In this document: piece after piece, positions 1 to 5,694 of the stretch | How positions within the stretch are numbered: the first letter of the stretch is position 1 | Layout: each line of letters opens with the position of its first letter | Assembly: GCA_937872185.1 (NCBI GenBank) | Contig: CALMQN010000085.1 | Location: 1 to 9,646, forward strand | Source: an uncultured bacterium | GTDB lineage: Bacteria > Patescibacteriota > Saccharimonadia > Saccharimonadales > Saccharimonadaceae | Length of the DNA: 9,646 nt | Direction of reading: 5' to 3' | Program-made: the position numbers and the translations under genes | Notes under the pieces: generated by a model | What the model saw: the letters and a program-made list of their open reading frames with translations, nothing else | Told to the model about the DNA's origin: nothing | Database searches by the model: none

Positions 1-114
<114 letters not shown>

Positions 115-197
115 CTTGAGACTCAGGGGGGCCTGGGGCATCTGCAGCTGCCCGGTCATACGGCAATAATTATGTCGGAATAGTTCGCCGCGGGTTA

Positions 198-234
198 GTC
201 CATTTTTGATCAGTTACATTAAATAAAAATGGAC
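198..234. repeat. 10-bp perfect inverted repeat in the SDR-helicase gap
   Basis: GTCCATTTTT (198-207) and AAAAATGGAC (225-234) are exact reverse complements separated by 17 nt. As RNA this would form a hairpin in either direction. It lies 84 nt after the SDR stop, so it could end SDR transcription or helicase transcription coming from the right. It is not a classical terminator, because the T-tract is inside the stem and the stem is AT-rich. A protein-binding dyad is the alternative. Confidence 0.4.
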
Positions 235-242
235 CGATCCCC

Positions 243-273
243 TTGTGGGTCGTTCCGCAGCGACCGATATAAT
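243..273 (+). promoter_or_regulatory. Possible promoter reading towards the tandem hairpins
   Basis: A perfect TATAAT lies at 268-273. The only -35-like element is TTGTGG at 243-248, with a long 19-nt spacer, so the promoter is weak by sequence. Transcription would begin near 280 and run through the two hairpins at 318-371. No convincing protein lies downstream on this strand: the ATG at 284 opens only a 33-codon frame of unlikely composition. A small RNA is possible. Confidence 0.25.
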
Positions 274-317
274 TGTTGGAGGATGAACGGCGCAGTGAAG
301 CCGCCCCAGCCGTTTTG

Positions 318-371
318 CTTCTTTTGCAGGCTCAAAAGAAGTCGGTTTGGTTCTTTGCCGAAACAAAGAAC
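318..371. repeat. Two tandem look-alike hairpins
   Basis: Hairpin A pairs CTTCTTTTG (318-326) with CAAAAGAAG (333-341) around a 6-nt loop. Hairpin B pairs GTTCTTTG (350-357) with CAAAGAAC (364-371), also around a 6-nt loop. Both stems are perfect and carry the same TTCTTT core. The closing pair is C-G in A and G-C in B, and A has one extra T-A pair, so the copies differ while pairing is kept. An 8-nt linker separates them. They begin 10 nt beyond the helicase stop, so they may end its message, but neither side has the T-run of an intrinsic terminator. A structured small RNA or a short repeat element are alternatives. Confidence 0.5.
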
Positions 372-380
372 AACCACTCT

Positions 381-1901
381 CTAGTTTTGAACTACATCTT
401 CACCAAAATGTTTCTGCAACCGCATCACAATCGATCCCTCGTGTCGGCCTAATAATTTCGACAACTCTTTAACGGTCGCGCCATTTTGAAACTTCTCTTT
501 CAACTGAGCATCTTGCTGTGATTCCCATGGTCGATACGCATTCGGATAGATTTCTCGCATCTTAGCAATCTTTTCCGACCACCCATTCGCCTTCGCGGTC
601 TTCTTCGGTATTTCCGTCTTTCGTTTCTCGGCCGCTTCTTCCAAATACGCAAAACGTTTGTTGTCCCTGGCTGCCTTATCACGCAGATTCACATCAATGT
701 TTTGGGCGTCTTCGCTTACCCGTAACGCCATTTGGTTGATGCCTGACAAATACAAGTTGTTCAAATTTTTTACTCGGCTTAACGCGACGTATCCCATGCC
801 TTCAACAAACGCTTTTCGCAGATCAATTCGGGCCGCGTCCAACGTCATGCCTTGTGATTTATGAACGGTAATCGCCCACGCCAGGCGCAGGGGTATCTGG
901 GTAATACTGGCGCGTTTTTTATCACCATCTCGCAGCTCCCAGGTGTCAGGTTGCATCGTCACGACTTTGCCATTCTTAAATTCAACCACCGGATATTCAG
1001 TACCTGGCTCAAAATCAATCACCACGCCCAAACTACCATTCACATACTTGCGGTCCAGGCTGTTTTTGACTGACATGACGAGTGCACCTTTTTTAATACG
1101 AAGCGTCGCTGGTGCCAGGACTGACCGTTGCAAGTTTTCGACATAACTTTCGCTTCCTGTCGTTGTCTGCGTATAAAACAGCTCGTCGCCGTCCAGCTCG
1201 TCTAACTTGCTATCGTTAAGCGTATCAACATCCACATTGACCGTATGCAGTTCGGTCAGCAGTTCATCATTTTCGGGCTGCACATCGACGCGTTCCAGCA
1301 ACCTTTCAGCGTGATGACGACGCAGCTCGCCGCCGCGGAGTGAATTTAAAATATCCAGCAACACTTCGTCGTCCTGGCGATGCTGCTCGGCCAAATAACA
1401 AATCGCTGGGTCAAGTTCTTGCCAGACATTGCTGTTCACGACAAACCCCCCGGCGCGACTATCACCCCTGTTAATCGGTGGTAATTGAAAGAAATCGCCA
1501 CTCATAATCACCTGAATGCCACCAAATGGTTCATCCTTTTTACGAACCGCTCGACATACCTGATCAATCATATCCAAGCGAAAATCATGCAGCATGCTGA
1601 TCTCATCAATGATCAACACGTCTGTTTTTTGAATAATTTCCAACCGCCCTTTTGCCATGTGATCGACAAACCCATGCGCTAATTCGTCCGACACACCAAT
1701 ACCACTCCAGCTGTGGATCGTTGTCCCGCCCAAGTGCGTGGCCGCAAGGCCCGTTGTAGCCGTCACCGACACATGCTTGCCCTCGCCCTTGGCAATGCGA
1801 ATAAATTGGTTCAACACAAACGTCTTGCCGGCTCCCGCCGGACCAGTCAGCAGCACGCTCTCTCCCGAAAGCATGACTTCGAGTGCAGTCCCCTGTTTCA
1901 T
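381..1901 (-). CDS. PIF1/RecD-like superfamily 1 DNA helicase with C-terminal HTH
   Basis: This 506-residue protein has the full set of SF1 helicase motifs: Walker A GPAGAGKT (20-27), motif Ia TATTGLAA (47-54), Walker B IIDEISM (97-103), motif III GDFFQLPP (135-142), the EQHRQ segment (172-176), motif V ITVHKSQGMT (344-353) and motif VI YVALSRV (371-377). These place it in the PIF1/RecD2 group: ATP-driven 5'-3' DNA helicases that unwind forks, R-loops or G-quadruplexes. Residues about 457-500 (WES..DAQLKEKF..GATVKELSKLLGRHEGSI..RL) form a helix-turn-helix like those of Myb/SANT or sigma-like DNA-binding modules. A basic linker (about 425-447) joins the two. The start is fixed by TATAAT 8 nt upstream, with no Shine-Dalgarno site. 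It lies 54 nt downstream of the KwaB-like gene on the same strand. Its exact role, housekeeping or defence, is not resolved. Confidence 0.9.
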   Translation of the reverse strand: MKQGTALEVMLSGESVLLTGPAGAGKTFVLNQFIRIAKGEGKHVSVTATTGLAATHLGGTTIHSWSGIGVSDELAHGFVDHMAKGRLEIIQKTDVLIIDEISMLHDFRLDMIDQVCRAVRKKDEPFGGIQVIMSGDFFQLPPINRGDSRAGGFVVNSNVWQELDPAICYLAEQHRQDDEVLLDILNSLRGGELRRHHAERLLERVDVQPENDELLTELHTVNVDVDTLNDSKLDELDGDELFYTQTTTGSESYVENLQRSVLAPATLRIKKGALVMSVKNSLDRKYVNGSLGVVIDFEPGTEYPVVEFKNGKVVTMQPDTWELRDGDKKRASITQIPLRLAWAITVHKSQGMTLDAARIDLRKAFVEGMGYVALSRVKNLNNLYLSGINQMALRVSEDAQNIDVNLRDKAARDNKRFAYLEEAAEKRKTEIPKKTAKANGWSEKIAKMREIYPNAYRPWESQQDAQLKEKFQNGATVKELSKLLGRHEGSIVMRLQKHFGEDVVQN

Positions 1902-1909
1902 TACTTTCT

Positions 1910-1915
1910 ATTATA
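1910..1915 (-). promoter_or_regulatory. -10 box of the helicase gene, 8 nt from its ATG
   Basis: On the minus strand a perfect TATAAT (1915-1910) is followed by 8 nt and then the ATG at 1901. With a usual -10 to start distance, RNA synthesis would begin at or within a base or two of the ATG, giving a leaderless message. No good -35 is visible, so activity is inferred from the -10 box and its placement alone. It gives the helicase its own promoter, separate from the KwaB-like gene. Confidence 0.55.
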
Positions 1916-1955
1916 TCTCAGTCGCGCCAACAAAATGTTGTGGAATGAGTGGCGA

Positions 1956-2942
1956 TCAGCCGCGCGGTGGTTCGCCCTCGGGGTCATCAAGCAATTTCTT
2001 ACTTTTTACTTCGTAGCGTCGTCCTGTGATCTCGCTCGTAATATAATCTTCGTTAATCAAATTCACAAACAAATCCAAATCATTGCCATCCATAATGATG
2101 ATCGCGCCCGCATCATCAGTCATAATCTCGACCTGCATGTCGTCGGCATATTCAATCACCTGCTCTTGGGTAATCGCACCAATTTCGACTTTCTGCAATT
2201 TGTTCACTGTCTTGGCGCGCTCGCGCACCAATGACTGCAAATCCATACCATCAGGAAAACTCAGCTTAAACTGCTTTTCAATCTCGGCCACCTTTTGGTC
2301 GGCCAGCGCCTGTTTTTTATAATCATAGTTAAACAGTCGTTCAAACTTGCTCTGCGAAAACACGAAGATATCTTTATCAATAATCAACACTTGATTATCT
2401 GACGGCACCTTCAGCCCAATATCTGCTTGAAAAGCGCCAAACTTCCCATCTCTAAATTCCCATGCAGTCGTGCCCTTCAAGACTTGCCCCTGTGATATCT
2501 GCTTTATGGCATAAAACGGCTTCTTGGGACTAGCCGGGTCGGTAAACCGCGCAATAATACCCTTAATACGCTTAAATTCATGCTCCTGCTCGCTAAATTC
2601 GACAATGTCACTCCGCTGATGTTCGATCAAATGCAACAACGTCTCGGCACGTCCCACATTGGCTAGGTCTGTTCGAAGCAGCACGTTATCTTCGCCGTCA
2701 GACAGCTCAAAATCACGTACTGACAATCCCGTGCCAGCGCCCATATTCACAAAATTAATCAAATCATATAAAAACATCGGCTTGATTTGCGAGTTCAGAT
2801 CAGAATTAAAACTGGTCGTATACGGTGTATAGTTTTTGTTAAACAAAAAAAACTCAACCCCCAGTTCTTTCTTGATACCATCAATATTATTTGCCCATAA
2901 AAAAATATCAGTCGTTTCAGTCGTATCGGGTTTTTCGTCCAT
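1956..2942 (-). CDS. DUF4868 / Kiwa KwaB-like protein
   Basis: This 328-residue soluble protein has no signal peptide or membrane segment. Its C-terminal half matches my memory of DUF4868, the domain of KwaB in the Kiwa anti-phage system: VLIIDKDIFVFSQSKFERLFNYDY (about 185-208), a charged helix with KQFKLSFPDGMDLQSLVRER (223-242), a beta-rich stretch (268-284), and the ending EDYITSEITGRRYEVKSKK (298-316). The N-terminal part (1-180) is less conserved. KwaB normally acts with the multi-spanning KwaA and contributes nucleic-acid binding. No KwaA-like gene is here; the gene downstream is a PIF1-like helicase 54 nt away. The start at 2942 (MDEKPDTT) is preferred to the in-frame ATG at 3002, because promoter-like elements and a palindrome lie between them. 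The stop is TGA. Family call good; a defence role is inference. Confidence 0.72.
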   Translation of the reverse strand: MDEKPDTTETTDIFLWANNIDGIKKELGVEFFLFNKNYTPYTTSFNSDLNSQIKPMFLYDLINFVNMGAGTGLSVRDFELSDGEDNVLLRTDLANVGRAETLLHLIEHQRSDIVEFSEQEHEFKRIKGIIARFTDPASPKKPFYAIKQISQGQVLKGTTAWEFRDGKFGAFQADIGLKVPSDNQVLIIDKDIFVFSQSKFERLFNYDYKKQALADQKVAEIEKQFKLSFPDGMDLQSLVRERAKTVNKLQKVEIGAITQEQVIEYADDMQVEIMTDDAGAIIIMDGNDLDLFVNLINEDYITSEITGRRYEVKSKKLLDDPEGEPPRG

Positions 2943-2955
2943 GTGTCTCTTTCTA

Positions 2956-2986
2956 TTAATATCAGTCCTGTACAATTGTACGCCAA
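2956..2986 (-). promoter_or_regulatory. Promoter and palindromic operator candidate of the KwaB-like gene
   Basis: On the minus strand TGA-TATTAA (an extended -10 ending at 2956) lies 13 nt before the ATG at 2942, with TTGGCG (2986-2981) as a distant -35 at 19 nt. Between the two sits the perfect 12-bp palindrome GTACAATTGTAC (2970-2981). Its position in the promoter spacer suits a repressor site. A competing reading is a promoter further upstream, with TACAAT inside the palindrome as the -10 and TTGATC 16 nt before it as the -35. Confidence 0.4.
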
Positions 2987-3028
2987 CAGCTCTCCAGATC
3001 AACCCTTAATATTTATTAAAGATTATGC

Positions 3029-3057
3029 TTGCATATCTCCGACCTGAGCCCCAAAAT
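3029..3057 (+). promoter_or_regulatory. Candidate promoter of the 3067 gene
   Basis: TTGCAT (3029-3034) and CAAAAT (3052-3057) are separated by 17 nt, and the -10 lies 9 nt before the ATG at 3067. This would give a leaderless or nearly leaderless message. The -10 is imperfect. If real, it rules out the upstream ATG at 3025, which would lie before the transcript start. Confidence 0.35.
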
Positions 3058-3066
3058 GTTAGCATA

Positions 3067-3516
3067 ATGTCTCACTATAACCACGAGGCTTTCCGGGCAC
3101 CGGACGGCCTAATCACCAGCCATAACCACTATGATACGACGCCGAGCGGGTTCTTAATAAAGCGTCGTGAACTTGCGACTCTATGGCTCACAAGACCACC
3201 GGCAGAGGCTACACCTACTCCAACGACACTCGTTGCGCCCACAATGCAGGATGTTGCTGATTATGGCCTTGAGGACATGTATGATAATCCCCCTTTTCTT
3301 GAGGCACGCGTCGACGATCTTGAAGACTTTGCTCCCCAGGGCGTTGACGTCATCATGGCGGCTATCGAGGAAATATTCGATGCGGATAATCCAGCAGTAG
3401 CGTCCGAGTTCAAGCACCTTGGTCGCACAGAGGTAAGCGACAAAGAATGGGAAGCAATCCATATTCTTCGAGATCTCGCAAACGAGGCGCTTAGTTTACG
3501 TTTCGGAGACTACTAG
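3067..3516 (+). CDS. Hypothetical protein, 149 residues
   Basis: I do not recognise this family. The N-terminal third is polar and His-rich (MSHYNHEAF, TSHNHYDTTP) and contains a basic patch, LIKRREL. A Thr/Pro-rich linker follows at about 53-69. The C-terminal half is acidic and helical (YGLEDMYDN, ARVDDLEDF, AAIEEIFDADN, SDKEWEAIHILRDLANEALSLRF). No signal peptide or membrane span is visible. The start at 3067 is preferred over the in-frame ATG at 3025 because of the promoter-like spacing; the longer form would add 14 residues. It converges on RNase H and the two stop codons overlap by sharing bases 3514-3515, so expression of one may interfere with the other. It is the only plus-strand gene between the KwaB-like gene and RNase H. 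Confidence 0.6.
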   Translation: MSHYNHEAFRAPDGLITSHNHYDTTPSGFLIKRRELATLWLTRPPAEATPTPTTLVAPTMQDVADYGLEDMYDNPPFLEARVDDLEDFAPQGVDVIMAAIEEIFDADNPAVASEFKHLGRTEVSDKEWEAIHILRDLANEALSLRFGDY

Positions 3517-3941
3517 CTAACACGTCCATCAAGCTGCTGCTCGCGGGCCTCATTCGCCCACTGATCGGCCATTTCGTTGCCTGGGTCGCCTTCATGCCCG
3601 CGCACCCATGTCAGTGTCGCCCGTGATGCCTTATACAGCCCACACGCTTCTTTAACGATCTCCAAATTTTTAATCTCGCCGCCCTTTTTTGTCCAACCCT
3701 TGGCTTCCCAACCTGGTGCCCATTTGGTAATCACGTTAATCCAAAATTCACTGTCGGTAAATATCTGGCACTCTGCACCACCAGCGTCACTCATAGCCGC
3801 AATCAGTGCTTTGCCTTCCATGCGAATATTGGTTGATTCTAATTCATGCCCTACCAACCATGGTTGCATTTCTTTTATAACCGAAAAACCGCCAGGGCCT
3901 GGATTCGGGCTACAACTGCCGTCTGTATAATAAATAATCAT
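3513..3941 (-). CDS. rnhA: Ribonuclease H, type 1 (RNase HI)
   Basis: The 142-residue protein has the complete RNase HI active site: D7 in YTDGSC, E42 in RMEGKA, D63 in FTDSEF and D126 in NEMAD, with the supporting histidine H116 in VRGHEG. A Trp/Lys-rich segment at 74-92 (W..GWEAKGWTKK....IKN) matches the substrate-binding basic protrusion of the E. coli enzyme. Length is normal for bacterial RnhA (about 150). It cleaves the RNA strand of RNA-DNA hybrids in the cytoplasm, removing R-loops and primer RNA. The start follows a GGTGAG sequence that could serve as a weak Shine-Dalgarno site, with TAGAAT 8 nt before the ATG. It is divergent from the microprotein gene at 4020 and overlaps the end of the 3067 gene by 4 nt. 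Confidence 0.95.
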   Translation of the reverse strand: MIIYYTDGSCSPNPGPGGFSVIKEMQPWLVGHELESTNIRMEGKALIAAMSDAGGAECQIFTDSEFWINVITKWAPGWEAKGWTKKGGEIKNLEIVKEACGLYKASRATLTWVRGHEGDPGNEMADQWANEAREQQLDGRVS

Positions 3942-3949
3942 CTCTCACC

Positions 3950-4006
3950 ATTCTACACTATCTTTTCACCCCTATTTAGCGCATACTAGTATCACTACAT
4001 ATATGT
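3950..4006. promoter_or_regulatory. Divergent promoter region between RNase H and the microprotein gene
   Basis: Leftward, TAGAAT (minus strand, 3955-3950) lies 8 nt before the rnhA ATG. Rightward, TTTCAC (3964-3969) and TAGTAT (3987-3992) are 17 nt apart and could drive the gene at 4020, whose leader would be about 20 nt and include the GAAAGG ribosome site. Two perfect 10-bp palindromes lie here: ATACTAGTAT (3983-3992), covering the rightward -10, and ACATATATGT (3997-4006). Their centres are 14 bp apart. They may be operators. Confidence 0.35.
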
Positions 4007-4019
4007 GAAAGGAAAGCAT

Positions 4020-4118
4020 ATGTCCAAGGGAACTGACCAAAAGAAAGCGGCTAAAAAGGCGCCTTCAATGAGTAAAAAAGATAAGAAAGCCAAAAAAGCC
4101 GCCAAGGCGGGTGCATAA
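4020..4118 (+). CDS. Lys/Ala-rich microprotein, 32 residues
   Basis: ATG 4020 to TAA 4116-4118 encodes MSKGTDQKKAAKKAP, SMSKKDKKAKKAAKAGA. Twelve of 32 residues are Lys and eight are Ala, with repeated KKA(A)KK units resembling the tails of H1-like or HU-extension proteins, so non-specific binding to nucleic acid or the ribosome is the obvious guess. GAAAGGAAA ends 5 nt before the ATG and is a good ribosome site. The stop overlaps the next start (TAATG), arguing that both are translated from one message. It could instead be a leader peptide for the 69-residue protein. Being so short, it would be missed by normal length cut-offs; the ribosome site, coupling and clean composition are the support. 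Confidence 0.65.
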   Translation: MSKGTDQKKAAKKAPSMSKKDKKAKKAAKAGA

Positions 4119-4327
4119 TGACTCTCGAGGAAGTGACGACCAAGCTACAGTCACTTCAGGATGATCCTGGGATGAAAACGGTCAGCAAATACAGCCCGGT
4201 CGCTGTTTCGTGGCCCGACAACCAGCTCCCCTTCGTCGAGATCCACCTTGCTTATCTTCGCTCTCACAAAACCGTTAACCCGGCCCACTACATTTCGAAC
4301 CTCGAACTAATGATCAAAAAACGATAG
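4118..4327 (+). CDS. Hypothetical protein, 69 residues
   Basis: The start codon overlaps the stop of the Lys-rich microprotein (TAATG at 4116-4120), so translation is probably coupled. No independent Shine-Dalgarno site is evident (GCCAAGGCGGG lies upstream inside the previous gene). The protein begins with an amphipathic helix (TLEEVTTKLQSLQ), followed by a mixed beta segment (SPVAVSWP, PFVEIHLAYLRSH) and a final helix (YISNLELMIKKR). It is soluble, and I do not recognise a family. It ends 1 nt before the convergent stop of the DUF427 gene, leaving no room for a terminator between them. Confidence 0.6.
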   Translation: MTLEEVTTKLQSLQDDPGMKTVSKYSPVAVSWPDNQLPFVEIHLAYLRSHKTVNPAHYISNLELMIKKR

Positions 4328-4328
4328 T

Positions 4329-4631
4329 TTATTCGACGACTTCGATACCGTTCCAAAACGCCACAAAATTGCTAAAATCGTGCTTCACACGCTCGATTGA
4401 CCCTGCTTTAGGCTCTGGATAATACCAGGCACCAAAATCGTTCTTTCGGCCGTCAACGACGACATCATAATAACTTGCCTCGCCCTTCCAGGGACAGGTT
4501 GTATGGTGGTCACTATCCTCAAAAAACTGCCACTGCACACTTTTCGGCGGAAAGTACCAGTTGCCTTCAATCCTTATCAAATCTGCTACGGGTGCCTCGG
4601 CGATCACTTCGTCATTCCAAATTGCTTTCAT
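4329..4631 (-). CDS. DUF427 domain protein (PF04248)
   Basis: The 100-residue protein is a single DUF427 domain. Recognisable features are MKAIWNDEVIAE at the start, NWYFPPKSV (about 23-31), the signature TTCPWKGEASYYDV (44-57), and AWYYPEPKAGSIERVKHDFSNFVAFW (68-93). Pfam names the family NTP_transf_9, but I know of no firm biochemical role, so no activity is assigned. It is small, soluble and full length. The start is supported by TATAAT 6 nt upstream with no Shine-Dalgarno site. That promoter sits at the end of the upstream His-Cys-box gene, so the two may also be co-transcribed. Confidence 0.88.
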   Translation of the reverse strand: MKAIWNDEVIAEAPVADLIRIEGNWYFPPKSVQWQFFEDSDHHTTCPWKGEASYYDVVVDGRKNDFGAWYYPEPKAGSIERVKHDFSNFVAFWNGIEVVE

Positions 4632-4637
4632 ACACCT

Positions 4638-4646
4638 ATTATATCA
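4638..4646 (-). promoter_or_regulatory. Extended -10 promoter of the DUF427 gene
   Basis: On the minus strand TGATATAAT (4646-4638) matches the extended -10 consensus TGnTATAAT. Its TGA is also the stop codon of the upstream 328-residue gene. Only 6 nt separate it from the ATG at 4631, so the transcript should start essentially at the A of the ATG. No -35 is evident, which an extended -10 tolerates. Confidence 0.6.
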
Positions 4647-5630
4647 AGTTTCAATCGAGCCACTGGCAAGAAAAGCGTTCATGCGCCGTGCGTGCGCATT
4701 GTTTTCACCCGTTGTCATCTGCGTCAGATGCTTTGGATAACAACATGGGTGAAACCCGCACTCATGATTTAATACCTTACCCCGCTCGAGCGTTCGTCCA
4801 AATACATCCCATAATACGCGGTGTGCGACAAACCGCCCCTCGGGCTGCCCGTCAGCTTTGCGTGATGGCCCAAATCCCAAGCGGCCATACCCATCAAACA
4901 TAAACCCTCGGTCAAAATCATCTGGCCGATTATAATATGTACGGGTCATCCAACAGCCCGTCACGGGGTGTATCGTAATTTTTGAGATAGCATTGGCCGT
5001 CAACGGCGCTAGCTTCGGATCATCAATAAATGGCAAACACCGCAACTGCAGCGCGCGCAGGTCGGCCATCGACTGCTCGACAGATGGCAGCACAATGTCA
5101 CTGCCCTCGCTTAACTCCCATACAGGAACAACCGTCCCGTCCCGCCTGGTATGATAATGGTTCATATCGGGCATCAACAGTTTATCGCGGTTTTTTACCT
5201 GATGCGTAAAATCATAATGCCGCGCATTCATACAATCTTGGCGTTCACATATCTGCAGCACCGCCTTGGTTGCCTTGGCGTCCAGTGGTCGGCCGCGCAT
5301 GTCCAGTTCGGCAATGTCCCACAACGCGTCGACTCGCTCGTCGTCGCTCAGACCCTCTACATGCCAGCATCCCGTCTCATCATCAATCGCCACCGCTCGT
5401 AGCGCCGTCACAGCCAAGCTTTCGACAAATGCAGGTGCATACGACTCCAGTCGATCACTCAGCCGCAGCGCGGCCTCATAGCTTTTTACAGATACATCCG
5501 TTGTCGGCAACCACAACCCACTTTCGGTCACGGGATACAGCGCCTGGTCACCCGAACGAACGCTCACCCGTGATTGGTGTGCAAACCCCTGCCTGGTCAT
5601 GCCTGGCCACAAACTCTCCTGCAAAATCAT
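4644..5630 (-). CDS. Tandem His-Cys-box/HNH endonuclease-like protein
   Basis: The 328-residue protein has two related zinc/ββα-metal nuclease-like repeats. The C-terminal copy has TGCW (C226), FDGYGRLGFG (245-254), FVAHRVLWDVFG (267-278) and then H289-x-C291-x4-C296-x4-H301-x8-N310 with GENN. The spacing from catalytic His to Asn equals that in I-PpoI (H98, C100, C105, H110, N119, from memory), so this copy should be a DNA-cutting domain resembling HNH_3. The N-terminal copy has TGCW (C88), C128, C133, H138 and N147 at matching spacing, but Q126 replaces the catalytic His, so it is probably a structural or DNA-binding half. I-PpoI's second zinc site is not obvious. It may be a free-standing homing-type or host DNA-processing nuclease. 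The start at 5630 has -10 support; M11 is an alternative. Confidence 0.75.
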   Translation of the reverse strand: MILQESLWPGMTRQGFAHQSRVSVRSGDQALYPVTESGLWLPTTDVSVKSYEAALRLSDRLESYAPAFVESLAVTALRAVAIDDETGCWHVEGLSDDERVDALWDIAELDMRGRPLDAKATKAVLQICERQDCMNARHYDFTHQVKNRDKLLMPDMNHYHTRRDGTVVPVWELSEGSDIVLPSVEQSMADLRALQLRCLPFIDDPKLAPLTANAISKITIHPVTGCWMTRTYYNRPDDFDRGFMFDGYGRLGFGPSRKADGQPEGRFVAHRVLWDVFGRTLERGKVLNHECGFHPCCYPKHLTQMTTGENNAHARRMNAFLASGSIET

Positions 5631-5639
5631 CTTGTGCCT

Positions 5640-5645
5640 AGTATA
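5640..5645 (-). promoter_or_regulatory. -10 box of the His-Cys-box gene
   Basis: TATACT on the minus strand (5645-5640) lies 9 nt before the ATG at 5630, again a leaderless-type arrangement. No strong -35 is seen. It follows directly after the hairpin at 5648-5675, so it would restart transcription just after the previous unit ends. Confidence 0.4.
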
Positions 5646-5647
5646 AA

Positions 5648-5675
5648 TAAGCAGTAGGCGATCACCTACTGCTTA
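5648..5675 (-). terminator. Hairpin ending the glyQS-DUF1761 cluster
   Basis: TAAGCAGTAGG (5648-5658) pairs perfectly with CCTACTGCTTA (5665-5675) around a 6-nt loop: an 11-bp stem. On the minus strand it lies 20 nt after the DUF1761 stop and is followed by TTTATAC, giving a short U-rich tail with an A-rich upstream side. It is AT-moderate and the U-tract is brief, so termination may be partial. Confidence 0.65.
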
Positions 5676-5694
5676 CGATTACTTTTTATAAATC

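Noticed and set aside
284..382. A 33-codon frame starting at ATG 284
   Set aside because: It runs through both hairpins, GGAGG is directly against the ATG with no spacing, and composition is unlike the neighbours.
1713..2234. Plus-strand 173-codon frame opposite the helicase and KwaB-like genes
   Set aside because: It spans the start of one well-supported gene and the end of another on the opposite strand, has no ribosome site, and its translation has no family character.
4475..4903. Plus-strand frames opposite the DUF427 and His-Cys-box genes
   Set aside because: Both genes below are supported by conserved motifs; the plus frames cross their junction and show no recognisable domain.
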